DNA of 64,000 nt from Streptomyces sp. RPA4-2 (GCF_012273515.2 NZ_CP050975.2:3224001-3288000), one strand, 5' to 3'. Positions 16,602 through 26,649 are shown, numbered from the stretch's first letter. Notes: generated from the sequence alone by a model not told the origin. Numbers and translations: made by a program.

Positions 16602-17810
16602 TCATTCCTCCGTGTGGCGGGGTCCCAGCACCCTGCGGGCCACCCGGCGGGCGGTGCGCATACCCGGGAAGTGGGCGGCCGGCGCGAACTTGAAGCTGTC
16701 GATGGTGACCGTCTCGCGGCTGGTCGGGACGAACCACCCGTCCGGGATGGGCGCTTCCTTGTCACGGAAGTGCGGGTAGCCGAGATAGGCCTTGCGGCTG
16801 CGCGGGTCCACGTGGAGCGCGGGCGCCTTCTTCTTCCTGAGGAACTCCAGGAGGTCGACCAGGAGGTCGGCCCGGCCCAGGCCGGCCAGGTTCACCCGCA
16901 GTCGCTCGTTGACCTTGAGACGGTCGGCGACGCCCTCGGTCCAGTACGCGTCGATCAGTGGCTTGGCGAGCGCGAGCTTGTCGCGTCTGACCTCCTCGTC
17001 GTCCCTGAGGAAGACGGGACCGAACTGCGGGAGCAGGGTGACGAGGAAGGGCCGGACCATCAGGCCGTCGCGGCGCTTGCCCGCGGGCACGTGCTCGGCG
17101 ATCAGCCCCATCAGGGCGCGGGCGGAGTCGAAGCGCAGCCGGTAACTGCCGCTCTTGGTCACGTGCTTGCCGTCCTCGCGGCCGACCAGGTAGTAGCAGT
17201 CGTAGTCGGCGACCACGGAGACGCCGTCGGCACGGAGGTAGGCCTCCATGGTGAACAGGGCGTCCTCGCCGGTCTTCAGCGACTCGTCGAAGTGCATGCC
17301 GTGCCGGGTGAGCAGCTCGCGCCTGAAGAGCTTCTGCGCGCTGAGCGTGAACTTGATCTGCGAGGAGAACACGTCCGTGCGGGGCAGGGTCTTGCCCCAC
17401 ATCGACTTCGGGGCGGAGCGGTTGACCCCGATGACCTTGCCGAGCACGACGTCCGTACCCTGCGCGTCGGCCATGGCGACCATGCGCTCCAGGGCCTCCG
17501 GGCCCAGGTGGTCGTCGGCGTCGAGGAAGAAGACGTAGCGTCCGCGGGCCTTGTCGAGGCCGACGTTGCGCGGACCGCTGGGGCCGCCCGAGTTGGCCTG
17601 CCGGATCACGGTGACCGCCAGGGCCGCGCGCTCCGCGAACTCCTCCAGGTGCTCCCCGGTGCCGTCCATCGACCCGTCGTCGACGGCGATGACCTCGATC
17701 CGGTCGGGACCGAGGGTCTGGTCCTCCACCGACTGCAGACACTTCACCAGGTAAGGCATGGCCTCGTACGCCCCGATGATCACGCTCACATCAGGCTGCG
17801 TCACTGTCAC
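16602..17810 (-). CDS. Family 2 glycosyltransferase (glycopolymer cluster 1)
   Basis: 402 residues. A GT-A domain opens with VSVIIGAYEAMPYL, IAVDDGSMDGTG and NSGGPSGPRN, with the DxD-type motif in FFLDADDHLG. About 200 further residues follow that are shared with the GT2 at 30564-32243, including FRRELL, GEDALFTMEAYLRA and VVADYDCYYLVGREDG. It is expected to add sugars to an undecaprenyl-linked precursor in the cytoplasm. GTG at 17810 has GGGGAAAC ahead. It lies downstream of the CDP-glycerol-type polymerase on the same strand, separated by a strong terminator. Confidence 0.9.
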   Translation of the reverse strand: MTVTQPDVSVIIGAYEAMPYLVKCLQSVEDQTLGPDRIEVIAVDDGSMDGTGEHLEEFAERAALAVTVIRQANSGGPSGPRNVGLDKARGRYVFFLDADDHLGPEALERMVAMADAQGTDVVLGKVIGVNRSAPKSMWGKTLPRTDVFSSQIKFTLSAQKLFRRELLTRHGMHFDESLKTGEDALFTMEAYLRADGVSVVADYDCYYLVGREDGKHVTKSGSYRLRFDSARALMGLIAEHVPAGKRRDGLMVRPFLVTLLPQFGPVFLRDDEEVRRDKLALAKPLIDAYWTEGVADRLKVNERLRVNLAGLGRADLLVDLLEFLRKKKAPALHVDPRSRKAYLGYPHFRDKEAPIPDGWFVPTSRETVTIDSFKFAPAAHFPGMRTARRVARRVLGPRHTEE

Positions 17811-17930
17811 GTTTCCCCATCGTCATCAGAATATTTCCCCCGTATCACCGGAAGGACTACTTAGAAGACGGACGAAAACGCCGATCGGTTGCCTGACAAG
17901 CCCTCATGTGTGACGCGCTTCACAGAAAGA

Positions 17931-17963
17931 AGCCCGGCTCCGAGGTGTACTCGGAGCCGGGCT
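17931..17963. terminator. 14-bp perfect hairpin terminator
   Basis: AGCCCGGCTCCGAG (17931-17944) pairs with 17950-17963 around a 5-base loop. It lies 56 bp after the stop of the polymerase gene and should end that transcript before the GT2 gene. Confidence 0.8.
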
Positions 17964-18018
17964 CTGTCACACGCGCGCGGACGACCTGGGGCCGGCCGGC
18001 AGCGAGGGGACGATCAGA

Positions 18019-20148
18019 TCACCCCTTGACGGCCGCACCGCCCGTCTCGCCCGCGGTGGCGGCCCGCTGACCGGGCACCGCGCCCGCCGGCTCCGCGGCG
18101 GCGGCGGCCGCCGCTCCGGCCGCTTGGCCCTGGTTGCGCACCCGGGACTTCTCCGCCAGGTCACGCACCGCACCGTTGAACTGGTCGATCGACGTCGGCT
18201 CGTCGGGGCCCAGCAGATACCGCTTCAGCTCCCGGCGGTCGGTGGCCAGCGCGTCCGCCGACGGGTCGACGACCCCGGCGAGCAACTCGTCCAGTTCGGC
18301 GGCCGAGTTGGAGAGGATCACGGCGGCGCGCACCGCGGTGTTCTGCCGCTTGAACTCCTCGACGCCCAGCTCCGCGGAGTCCGTGACCGCGTACGGCTTG
18401 CCGCTCGCGATGAAGTCGGAGACCACGCTGGATATGTCCGAGACCATGGCGTCGGAGACGTTGAAGCAGTCGTACAGGCGGGGCTCGGCGCCGGTGATGA
18501 CCCGGTGCTCGGCGCTGCCGAACGAGCGCCAGTAGGCGTCGTTCCACTCGGCGCGCAGCCGGGCGACCTCGGCGTGCGCCGCGAAATCGACCACGCCGTC
18601 ACGGGTGGCCTCGGCGTCGTCGCCGCTCTCGGTGCCACCGGTCAGCTGCTCGATACGGGCCGCGATCCGGGCCAGCTCGGCCACGGCGGCGCTCTGGGCC
18701 GCCGCGTCGCCGGTGAAGCGGGGGTCGGCGGCGCGTTCGGCGGCCGCCTTCTCGACCAGCGCGACGATCCTCTCGTGCGTGGCCTTGGCCTTCGAGCTGC
18801 GGGTGCCGGTGAACGGGTGCGGCTTGTAGAGGACACGGACGGGCGGATCGGCCCGCACCAGACGACGGACGATGTTCTCGCCCGCCAGCAGGATCGAGGT
18901 GTTGCCCGGGTTGTCGTCCCAGCCCTCCCAGGTGGGGGCGTACAGGATCGTCGGGCAGCGTCCGTCGGCGGCGTCGCCGGGAAGTCCGTCCGACGCGCCC
19001 TGCCAGGTCCGGATCGGCGCGAGCTGCGGGCGGCCGACCTCGGCGATGTCGTCGTCACGGACGCCGACATCGGCGATGGCGTAACGGTCACGGCCCGCGC
19101 GGCCGGCGGTCCACACCTCGTCGTACACCTTGCTGAACGGGTTGACGCTGGCGAGCTTGTCGCTGTCGCCGTGTCCGATGAAGACGTGCTTCATGGTGGG
19201 CACGCGCAGCATGTGGATGTTCTTGCCGACGTTCGCCGCGTAGAGCGCGACCCGCACGGTCGACAGGTCCATGTTCATCAGGTGCACCCCTCCGGGCACG
19301 CAGATGATCGGCACCGTGGTGGGTGCCATGCGTTCCAGGACCGACCGCTCACGGAGGATGATCAGCGGCCGGGTGTCCAGCTGCTCCATCGTCTCCAGCC
19401 ACATGTTGACCTGGTACGCGGAGTCCTTGGAGCCCGAGAAGTAGAGCACCGTCTCCGGGCGGTACGCGCGCAGCCAGTCGTCGAGGGCCGCCAGAACCTT
19501 AACGGCGTCCGGCGGGATCCTCCGGCCGCGCACGAACGGGACGAGGGCCACGACGTAACCGAAGGCCAGCAGCAGGGTCACCGCGATGCCCGCGTAGCCA
19601 TAGACGTTGTCGTCGGTCGCCGCGGAGACGAGGAGGCCGGCGACGGCCACCAGGTCGAGGTGGAGCATCTTCTCGGCGGCCCGGGAGACCAGGCGGCGCG
19701 GCGGCGCGTCCGGGATACGGACACGCGGGTCCAGATCGACGTTGCGGGCGGCGATGGGCAGCTTGCGGCGCAGCGCGATCAGCGTGACGAGCGCGCCGTG
19801 CGGTGCCTGGAAGCCGTAGAAGGCCAGGAAGCACGCGATGGCCGCGTTGAAGAGCATGCTGGTGGACAGGTCGAGCCGCGCCAGGAGCAGGACGAGCAGC
19901 AGCTCCCGGATCAGGAACCTGATGGACACACCGGCCCGCACCTTGCTGAGGCGGTTGACCAGATAGCTGCCGCGCCGGTGCAGATAGTGGTCCGCCAGGT
20001 ACGTCACGGCGGCCGCGGCCGCGAAGGCGCCGACGCTCGGCAGGAGCGCGGCGAGCATCAGGCAGGGGAAGCCCAGCATCATGAGGGCCGCCGCCGCCAG
20101 CTCGGCCGCGCTGCCCACCCGGGCAACGCGAATAGCGGTGGAAATCAC
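18019..20148 (-). CDS. CDP-glycerol glycerophosphotransferase family polymerase with N-terminal membrane domain
   Basis: 709 residues. The first ~230 form a membrane domain of about five or six helices, such as LMMLGFPCLMLAALLP and LLLVLLLARLDLS. A GT-B-like domain of the TagF/Tar family follows: YFSGSKDSAYQVNMWLE, HVFIGHGDSDK, LYAPTWEGW, VLYKPHP and the late NVSDAMVSDISSVVSDFIAS. This family links glycerol- or ribitol-phosphate units from CDP-alditol donors onto a wall-polymer primer. The fused membrane part is unusual, since TagF enzymes are normally peripheral. The Ala/Gly-rich tail after about residue 660 is probably disordered. The fused CDP-alditol synthase lies directly upstream. Confidence 0.88.
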   Translation of the reverse strand: MISTAIRVARVGSAAELAAAALMMLGFPCLMLAALLPSVGAFAAAAAVTYLADHYLHRRGSYLVNRLSKVRAGVSIRFLIRELLLVLLLARLDLSTSMLFNAAIACFLAFYGFQAPHGALVTLIALRRKLPIAARNVDLDPRVRIPDAPPRRLVSRAAEKMLHLDLVAVAGLLVSAATDDNVYGYAGIAVTLLLAFGYVVALVPFVRGRRIPPDAVKVLAALDDWLRAYRPETVLYFSGSKDSAYQVNMWLETMEQLDTRPLIILRERSVLERMAPTTVPIICVPGGVHLMNMDLSTVRVALYAANVGKNIHMLRVPTMKHVFIGHGDSDKLASVNPFSKVYDEVWTAGRAGRDRYAIADVGVRDDDIAEVGRPQLAPIRTWQGASDGLPGDAADGRCPTILYAPTWEGWDDNPGNTSILLAGENIVRRLVRADPPVRVLYKPHPFTGTRSSKAKATHERIVALVEKAAAERAADPRFTGDAAAQSAAVAELARIAARIEQLTGGTESGDDAEATRDGVVDFAAHAEVARLRAEWNDAYWRSFGSAEHRVITGAEPRLYDCFNVSDAMVSDISSVVSDFIASGKPYAVTDSAELGVEEFKRQNTAVRAAVILSNSAAELDELLAGVVDPSADALATDRRELKRYLLGPDEPTSIDQFNGAVRDLAEKSRVRNQGQAAGAAAAAAAEPAGAVPGQRAATAGETGGAAVKG

Positions 20149-20315
20149 GGAGAAACCTGCTCTTGAGGGGTGAGTGCCGGTTTGATACCAAAAGTTTTTT
20201 TGATACCGAGATGAACCAAAAACGAAAAAGCGAACCCTACGGACTCAGGCCCTTGTGAATTCGCGGCGAACACGCGGACACAAAGGCCTGAATTCCAAAA
20301 GACTAATCTTTTTGA

Positions 20316-21815
20316 TTATGCCACGCCGTCCTGGCGGTCCAGGACGCTGGCCAGAGCCGCCTCGAAACCGGAGGCGCGGCCCGCGCCCGCCGTCGGGTCC
20401 TGCTGCCGTACGTCGATGACGTGACCGGTGAGTTCGGAGAGCAGCACGTCCAGTGACGTGTGCGCGACGGCCTCGGAGGACAGCAGCGAGCCCGCGGGCT
20501 CCTGACCGAACGCCTTGGTGCGCATGGGGGTCGCGGTGCGCTCGGGGTTGATGCAGTTGACGCGGATGCCGTCGCCGGCCCACTCGTCGGACAGCGCCTG
20601 GGTGAGGTTCACCATGGCGGCCTTGGTGGAGGAGTAGAGGCTGTACTCGGCGCGGCCGCGGGTGTAGCTGCTGGAGGTGTACAGCAGCAGCTGGCCCTTG
20701 GTCTCGGCCAGGTACTTGTACGAGGAGCGGGCGATCTGCACCGGCGCGAGGTAGTTGACCTTCAGCGCTTCCTCGATGGTCGCGTTGTCCGTCTCGGCGA
20801 GCTTGCCGATGCGCAGCACGCCGGCGGTGTTGATCACGTAGTCGATGCGCCCGGTCTCCGCGTACGCCGTGGACAGCGCGTCGTCGACCTCTTCGGGGTT
20901 CTCGACGTGCGTGCCGGTGGTCGAGCGGCCGAGCGCGTAGGTCTTGGCCCCGTAGCCCTCGGCGAGCTCGGCTATGTCCTTGCCGATGCCGTACGAACCG
21001 CCGAAGACCACCACGGTCTTGCCGGTGAGCAGCTCGCGGTAGGCGGCCTCGTCGGCCTGCTCGGGCGCGGCGGTGGAGGCGAGCTGGAAGAGCTTGTCGG
21101 CGATGAAGACGTCGACGGGCTGGGTGACCTTCATGTTGTACTCGTCACCCGCGACGACGTGGATCGGCACGTCCGGCAGGTACCTGAGCACGACCGAGCA
21201 GTCGTCGGTGGCCTGGAAGTTGGGGTCACCGGCCGCGACCTCGTACGCGCGGCGGATCGTGGACAGCTTGAACGCCTGAGGCGTCTGGCCGCGGCGCAGC
21301 CGGGAGCGGTCCGGGATCTCGGTGATGAACTCGCCGTCCTCGCCGTGGGTGCGGGTCACGATGATCGTGTCCGCGGACGGGATGGCGACGTCCACGGCCT
21401 GGAAGCGCTCCAGCGCGGTCACGCAGTCGTCGATCACGCGCTCCGACAGCAGCGGGCGTACGGCGTCGTGGAACAGGACGTTCGCGTCCTCGCCCTCGGC
21501 CAGGCCCTCGCCGAGGGCGGCGATGGCGCGCTCGGTCGTCTCGTTCCGCGTCGAGCCGCCCTCGATCACCTTGGTGACCTTCTTCAGCCCCGCCTTCGCG
21601 ACGATCTTCTCGACGTCCGGGACGTAGCCCGGGGCCATCAGCACGATGATGTCGTCGATCGAGTCGGCCTGCTCGAAGGTGGTCAGCGTGTGCTCGATGA
21701 CCGCCTTGCCGGCGATCTTCAGCAGCTGCTTCGGAATCGACAGACCCACGCGCTGGCCGGTGCCGCCGGCCAGGATCACTGCGGTGGTACGGGGCTTGGC
21801 AAAGTGCTCAGACAC
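20316..21815 (-). CDS. Bifunctional cytidylyltransferase / SDR reductase (CDP-ribitol synthase type)
   Basis: 499 residues from a GTG preceded by AAGGTAGG. Residues 1-230 form an IspD/TarI cytidylyltransferase: VILAGGTGQRVGLSIPKQLL, FHDAVRPLLS and PDRSRLRRGQTPQAFK. Residues 250-499 form a short-chain dehydrogenase: VVVFGGSYGIGKDI, NTAGVL, the catalytic pair in YSLYSSTKAAMVNL, and NCINPERTATPM. The same fusion occurs in Haemophilus Bcs1/Acs1, which reduces ribulose-5-phosphate and makes CDP-ribitol. The adjoining polymerase supports that role. The polyol has not been proven. Confidence 0.88.
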   Translation of the reverse strand: MSEHFAKPRTTAVILAGGTGQRVGLSIPKQLLKIAGKAVIEHTLTTFEQADSIDDIIVLMAPGYVPDVEKIVAKAGLKKVTKVIEGGSTRNETTERAIAALGEGLAEGEDANVLFHDAVRPLLSERVIDDCVTALERFQAVDVAIPSADTIIVTRTHGEDGEFITEIPDRSRLRRGQTPQAFKLSTIRRAYEVAAGDPNFQATDDCSVVLRYLPDVPIHVVAGDEYNMKVTQPVDVFIADKLFQLASTAAPEQADEAAYRELLTGKTVVVFGGSYGIGKDIAELAEGYGAKTYALGRSTTGTHVENPEEVDDALSTAYAETGRIDYVINTAGVLRIGKLAETDNATIEEALKVNYLAPVQIARSSYKYLAETKGQLLLYTSSSYTRGRAEYSLYSSTKAAMVNLTQALSDEWAGDGIRVNCINPERTATPMRTKAFGQEPAGSLLSSEAVAHTSLDVLLSELTGHVIDVRQQDPTAGAGRASGFEAALASVLDRQDGVA

Positions 21816-21860
21816 AGGCGACCTACCTTGGGACGACAGGGAACCCAGGAATGGTCCCAC

Positions 21861-22604
21861 TTACGGTTACCGCCATGCAAGGCGAGCGCCGCCTACTGCA
21901 TATGTGCGCGCAACCATTTATTCACCTTGCACGCAGGCCACTTCGAGAGTGCCGGATGAATTGTCCGGATTTGCTGTGAGTAACTGCACACGTCCCGCCC
22001 GCGATTCTCACCTTCGCTTCATGCGCTTGCGCATCAGGTGACCCAGGACACGGACGAGTTCCCCCGACGGCGTCCGATGAACCGGCCGGATCGCGGGAGC
22101 GCGCGAGGACTCCGCGGCGCCCACGGCGAGCGCTCCGTACAGCGCCTGGGCGGCCCCGTTGGGGCGATCCGCGGTGCGCCCCGCGCGGTGCCGGCCGCGG
22201 CGGTGGTGGTGTTACGACTGACAGCGGTGCCGGGACGCCCGGAACCCGTACGCCCAGGGCGCGGATTCGTCCGGCCCTCTCCGCGCCGACGGCCACGACA
22301 GCCGTCAGGGCCCGCACCGGAGTACTGATCCGGACGTCCTCCGATGGCTGACGGCAGGCATTTCCTCATCCGCGGGACCGCGCCGTTGCACACGAGTTTC
22401 GAATAGGTCTCGTCCGGAAGTCCATTTCCGCGGAATTCTCTGTCGCGTATACGCAGCATTTCGGTCCCGGCCGGCGCACGGGAACGATTGGCCGTGGCCG
22501 GGACCTCCACCAGAAGAACGCGGGGCAGCCCGAGCGGGGATTCGAAGGTGCGCGTCAGGCCCTGTGGACGGACGCGGCCGCCCGTCCACACGGCCGCGAC
22601 CGGA
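21861..22604. other. Intergenic region without a convincing gene
   Basis: About 740 bp between the CDP-alditol synthase and the PhoD gene. Open frames on both strands give Arg/Pro-rich products with no recognisable motif. The part around 22380-22470 is richer in A and T than its surroundings and may hold promoters. I see no RNA gene here. Confidence 0.5.
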
Positions 22605-24155
22605 TCACACGAGCCGTACGCCCGGATCCCCCGCCTCGACCCGCAGACGGGCCAGGGTGCTGGAGGTGGCATCCGGCTTCAGCACCGTGGCCGGGACGCG
22701 CACCTGGGCGTCGATGCCGTCCCGCCGGATGTCGAAGAGGTGGTAGCCGCGGTGGGCGTCGATGAACTTCCAGTGCGGGTTGTCCGGCATCCGCGCTTTC
22801 CACTCCCGGTGGAAGACCGCCAGGTCCTGGTCGCCGCCGGTGGAGATGGAGGTCCCGACGAACTCGGCGCCGACCACGTCGGAGTGCGGGTCGGCGAAGT
22901 CCTTCTTGAGGTCGCTGATCATCGTGTAGTGCCGGTCGCCGCTCAGGACGACGGGGTTGCTGACCGCCGCGAACTCCCTCATGAGGGCGTTGCGTTCGGC
23001 CTGGTAGCCGTCCCAGGCGTCGTAGTACCAGAGCTTGCCCTTGCCCACCTGGAGGTCGGTCTCGGCCATCATGATCTGGGAGGCGACGATGTTCCAGCGG
23101 GCCGGCGATCGGCGCACTCCGCCGAGCAGCCATTTCTTCTGCGCCGCGCCGAGCATGGTGAGCGAGGGATGCTTGGCGCCCGCCTGGCTGGTCACCTGGT
23201 TGCTGCGGAACTGCCGGGTGTCGAGGACGTTCAGCCGGGCGAGGCGTCCGAAGTCGAGCCGCCGGTACATGGGGATGTGCGGCCCGTCCGGAATCGCGGT
23301 GGCCCGGACCGGCATGTGCTCGTAGTACGCCTGGTAGGCGGCGGTCAGCCGGGCCACGAACGCAGGGTGGGTCTGCTTGTCCGGGTCCTGCGGGACCTCC
23401 CCGGCGAAGTCGTTGTCGACCTCGTGGTCGTCGAAGGTGACCACCCAGGGGGCGTGCGCGTGCATCGCCGCGAGGTGCGGGTCGGTGCGGTACTGGGCGT
23501 ACCGGTTGCGGTACTGGACGAGGGTGTGCGGCTCCCCGCTGCCCTCGTGCCGGCGCACGGCCGTCGCCGACGGCGCGGACTCGTAGATGTAGTCGCCGAC
23601 GAACAGGACGACGTCGGGGTCCTCGCGCAGCATGTCGGCGTACGGGGTGAAGTAGCCGTGCTGCCAGTTCTGGCAGGAGGCGAGCGCGAGGCGCAGCGAG
23701 CCGCCCGCGGTGAAGGAATGCGGCGCCGTTCGGGTGCGGCCGGTCGGCGAGAGCCGGCCGCCGGCTCGGAAGCGGTACCAGTACACGCGGTCCGGGCGCA
23801 GCCCGCGGACGTCGACGTGAACGCTGTGGCCGTACTCCGGACGTGCCTGGGCGGTGCCGCGGCGCACCTGCTTGCGGAAGCGGGCGTCCTCGGCGATCTC
23901 CCAGCCGACCTCCACCGCACGGTCGGGCATGCCGCCGCCGTTCAGCGGGTCGGGGGCGAGCCGGGTCCACAGCACGACGGCGTCCGCCAGCGGGTCGCCG
24001 GAAGCGACGCCGAGGCTGAACACGCCGTCGGGCAGAGGGGGTACGGCTGAGCGTGCGGTGCCGGGCACCCAGAGCTGGGCGGAGGCGGCGGCGCCGAACA
24101 CGGCGGCCGAGGCGGTGAGAAAGTGGCGTCGATCGCGTGAGACGGCTCCGGACAT
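22605..24155 (-). CDS. PhoD-family alkaline phosphatase/phosphodiesterase, Tat-exported
   Basis: 516 residues. The start at ATG 24155 has GGGGAG ahead, giving a twin-arginine signal (SRDRRHFLTASAAVFGAAAS). The mature protein shows PhoD features: FSLGVASGDPLADAVVLWTR, an Fe/Ca site in LFVGDYIYES, WVVTFDDHEVDNDFAGE and VVLSGDRHYTMISDL. PhoD enzymes are secreted, Ca- and Fe-dependent phosphodiesterases and are known to degrade wall teichoic acids. Its place beside a teichoic-acid-type synthesis cluster suggests polymer turnover or phosphate recovery. Confidence 0.92.
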   Translation of the reverse strand: MSGAVSRDRRHFLTASAAVFGAAASAQLWVPGTARSAVPPLPDGVFSLGVASGDPLADAVVLWTRLAPDPLNGGGMPDRAVEVGWEIAEDARFRKQVRRGTAQARPEYGHSVHVDVRGLRPDRVYWYRFRAGGRLSPTGRTRTAPHSFTAGGSLRLALASCQNWQHGYFTPYADMLREDPDVVLFVGDYIYESAPSATAVRRHEGSGEPHTLVQYRNRYAQYRTDPHLAAMHAHAPWVVTFDDHEVDNDFAGEVPQDPDKQTHPAFVARLTAAYQAYYEHMPVRATAIPDGPHIPMYRRLDFGRLARLNVLDTRQFRSNQVTSQAGAKHPSLTMLGAAQKKWLLGGVRRSPARWNIVASQIMMAETDLQVGKGKLWYYDAWDGYQAERNALMREFAAVSNPVVLSGDRHYTMISDLKKDFADPHSDVVGAEFVGTSISTGGDQDLAVFHREWKARMPDNPHWKFIDAHRGYHLFDIRRDGIDAQVRVPATVLKPDATSSTLARLRVEAGDPGVRLV

Positions 24156-24366
24156 CGGCGAACTCCCCTGCGTCGGTTGCCTCTTGGACACCGACAAGCC
24201 CACAGGGGACAGCGGCCCACCTCTTGAACAGGGCGCATCACAGACATGACAAGTGCGCGAGCAGCGAGCGCGTCACCGCGCCGGGCGACTCCGCCGTTCC
24301 CTGCGCGGACCTCAGGGGAACTCGCGAGCGCTTCGGGGTGCTCGAGAGCCCGTCAGCGAACCACCA

Positions 24367-24399
24367 CGGGCACGGAGAGGAAGATCCTCTCCGTGCCCG
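24367..24399. terminator. 15-bp perfect hairpin terminator after obg
   Basis: CGGGCACGGAGAGGA (24367-24381) pairs with 24385-24399 around a 3-base loop, 32 bp past the obg stop on the minus strand. Confidence 0.8.
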
Positions 24400-24430
24400 C
24401 GGTGCGTATTCCGGCCGGTCGGCCGGTCGC

Positions 24431-25867
24431 CTAGAACGGCTCGAAGTCGTCGTACTCCTTCTCCGACTCGTCCCGCTCCGCCTGCTTGTCGCGGCGGCGC
24501 TGGGCGGCGGGGCGAGGCTCGTCGAGGCGGTGGTCCTCGCCACGGCGGCCGAGCATCTCCGCACCGGCCATGACCGTCGGCTCCCAGTCGAAGACGACCG
24601 CGTTCTCCTCGGGGCCGATGGCGACGCCGTCGCCCGAGCGGGCGCCCGCCTTCATCAGCTGCGCCTCGACACCGAGACGGTTGAGGCGGTCGGCGAGGTA
24701 GCCGACGGCCTCGTCGTTGTTGAAGTCGGTCTGGCGGACCCAGCGCTCCGGCTTCTCGCCGCGCACGCGGAAGAGGCCGTCCTCCTCCTGCGCCACGGTG
24801 AAGCCGGCGTCGTCGACCGCCTTCGGGCGGATGACGATCCGGGTCGCCTCCTCCTTGGGCTTCGCGGCGCGCGCGGCGGCGACCATCTCGGCGAGCGCGA
24901 AGGACAGCTCCCTCAGACCCATGTGGGCGACCGCCGACACCTCGAAGACGCGGTAACCACGGCGCTCCAGGTCGGGGCGGACCATCTCCGCGAGGTCCTT
25001 GCCGTCCGGCACGTCGATCTTGTTCAGGACGACCATGCGCGGACGGTTGTCCAGGCCGCCGTACTGCTTCAGCTCCTCCTCGATGATGTCGAGGTCGGAG
25101 ATCGGGTCGCGCTCGGATTCGAGGGTGGCCGTGTCCAGGACGTGCACGAGCACACTGCACCGCTCCACATGGCGCAGGAACTCCAGCCCGAGGCCCTTGC
25201 CCTGGCTCGCGCCGGGGATGAGACCGGGCACGTCCGCGATGGTGTAGACGGTCTCGCCCGCGGTCACCACGCCCAGGTTCGGGACGAGGGTCGTGAACGG
25301 GTAGTCCGCGATCTTCGGCTTGGCGGCGGACAGGACCGAGATGAGCGAGGACTTGCCGGCGCTCGGGTAACCCACCAGGGCGACGTCGGCGACGGTCTTC
25401 AGCTCCAGGACGATGTCCTGGAGGCCGCCGGGCACACCGAGCAGCGCGAAGCCGGGCGCCTTGCGGCGGGCCGAGGACAGCGCCGCGTTGCCGAGGCCGC
25501 CGCGGCCGCCCTCGGCGGCGACGTAGGAGGTGCCCTGTCCGACGAGGTCCGCGAGGACATTGCCGGCCTTGTCGAGCACGACCGTGCCGTCCGGCACGGG
25601 CAGGATCAGGTCCTGGCCGTCCTTGCCGGAGCGGTTGCCGCCCTCGCCGGGCTTGCCGCTGGTGGCCTTGCGATGGGGTGAGTGGTGATAGTCGAGCAGC
25701 GTGGTGACGGACTGGTCGACGACCAGCATCACGTCACCGCCACGGCCGCCGTTGCCGCCGTCCGGGCCGCCGAGCGGCTTGAACTTCTCCCGGTGTACGG
25801 AGGCACAGCCGTGACCTCCGCTACCCGCGGCGACATGCAGCTCGACGCGGTCCACGAAGGTGGTCAT
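24431..25867 (-). CDS. obg: GTPase Obg/CgtA
   Basis: 478 residues from an ATG with GGAGG 8-9 bp upstream; the open frame before it is not coding. The N-terminal glycine-rich Obg fold ([16 protein letters not shown]) is followed by the G domain with P-loop [11 protein letters not shown], switch [10 protein letters not shown] and NKIDV. A C-terminal OCT domain and an acidic tail ([12 protein letters not shown]) close the protein. Obg acts in 50S assembly and, in Streptomyces, in the onset of aerial growth. It follows rpmA on the same strand after an internal hairpin. Confidence 0.98.
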   Translation of the reverse strand: MTTFVDRVELHVAAGSGGHGCASVHREKFKPLGGPDGGNGGRGGDVMLVVDQSVTTLLDYHHSPHRKATSGKPGEGGNRSGKDGQDLILPVPDGTVVLDKAGNVLADLVGQGTSYVAAEGGRGGLGNAALSSARRKAPGFALLGVPGGLQDIVLELKTVADVALVGYPSAGKSSLISVLSAAKPKIADYPFTTLVPNLGVVTAGETVYTIADVPGLIPGASQGKGLGLEFLRHVERCSVLVHVLDTATLESERDPISDLDIIEEELKQYGGLDNRPRMVVLNKIDVPDGKDLAEMVRPDLERRGYRVFEVSAVAHMGLRELSFALAEMVAAARAAKPKEEATRIVIRPKAVDDAGFTVAQEEDGLFRVRGEKPERWVRQTDFNNDEAVGYLADRLNRLGVEAQLMKAGARSGDGVAIGPEENAVVFDWEPTVMAGAEMLGRRGEDHRLDEPRPAAQRRRDKQAERDESEKEYDDFEPF

Positions 25868-25932
25868 GTGGGGTGCCTCCAGCACTTCGGTTACTTCTGT
25901 ACGTACGGAATGTCTCTTACGTAACACGCGAA

Positions 25933-25971
25933 AGGCGGACCCGCTTCCCGTGGGGGAAGTGAGGTCCGCCT
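25933..25971. terminator. Hairpin between rpmA and obg
   Basis: AGGCGGACC (25933-25941) pairs with GGTCCGCCT (25963-25971), and an inner stem CTTCCC/GGGAAG extends it. It lies 87 bp after the rpmA stop and may end or attenuate the ribosomal-protein message before obg. Confidence 0.6.
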
Positions 25972-26057
25972 CGCGAAGAACTCTGTTCTACGGAGCCTGG
26001 GCCCCGAGGCACCGCATCCGGTCCGCGTGGAACCGGATCAGCCTCGACGGGACTGGA

Positions 26058-26312
26058 TCAGGCGACCGGAACGATGTTCACGACCTTGCGGCCACGGTGC
26101 GTGCCGAACTCGACCGCACCGGCGGCCAGCGCGAACAGCGTGTCGTCCTTGCCACGGCCGACACTGACGCCGGGGTGGAAGTGGGTGCCACGCTGGCGGA
26201 CCAGGATCTCACCGGCGTTGACGGTCTGACCGCCGAAGCGCTTCACACCGAGCCGCTGAGCGTTGGAGTCGCGACCGTTCCGAGTGGACGATGCGCCCTT
26301 CTTGTGTGCCAT
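26058..26312 (-). CDS. rpmA: 50S ribosomal protein bL27
   Basis: 84 residues beginning [20 protein letters not shown], with [17 protein letters not shown] and [18 protein letters not shown]: a complete bL27. The N-terminal tail reaches the peptidyl-transferase centre. There is no Firmicutes-type cleaved leader. The gene starts 16 bp after the rplU stop. Confidence 0.99.
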   Translation of the reverse strand: MAHKKGASSTRNGRDSNAQRLGVKRFGGQTVNAGEILVRQRGTHFHPGVSVGRGKDDTLFALAAGAVEFGTHRGRKVVNIVPVA

Positions 26313-26328
26313 GTCTCAGTCCCTACCC

Positions 26329-26649
26329 TTACTTCGCAGCCGCGGGGATCTCAGTGACCTTGATCGCCGTGTACTGCTGGCGGTGGCCCTGACGACGGCG
26401 GTAGCCGGTCTTGTTCTTGTAGCGAAGGATGTCGATCTTCACACCCTTGTGGTGGTCCACGATCTCGGCCTGGACCTTGATGCCCGCGAGGACCCAGGGG
26501 TCGCTCGTCACGGCTTCGCCGTCGACAACGAGCAGGGTCGAGAGCTCGACCGTGTCGCCAACCTTGGCGGTGGGAATCTTGTCAACCTCAACGATGTCGC
26601 CGACAGCAACCTTGTGCTGGCGACCACCGCTGCGCACGATGGCGTACAC
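26329..26649 (-). CDS. rplU: 50S ribosomal protein bL21
   Basis: 106 residues from a GTG start ([18 protein letters not shown]) with GAGAGA ahead; earlier in-frame codons are leader. The conserved [25 protein letters not shown] C-terminus is intact. It heads the rplU-rpmA-obg transcript. The next gene upstream in many Streptomyces is rne; here a 9.6-kb glycan cluster intervenes. Confidence 0.98.
   Translation of the reverse strand: MYAIVRSGGRQHKVAVGDIVEVDKIPTAKVGDTVELSTLLVVDGEAVTSDPWVLAGIKVQAEIVDHHKGVKIDILRYKNKTGYRRRQGHRQQYTAIKVTEIPAAAK

Noticed and set aside
22034..22672. Open frames on both strands in the gap before the PhoD gene
   Set aside because: Products are Arg/Pro/Gly-rich without motifs or ribosome-binding sites and are typical of chance frames in 70% GC DNA.
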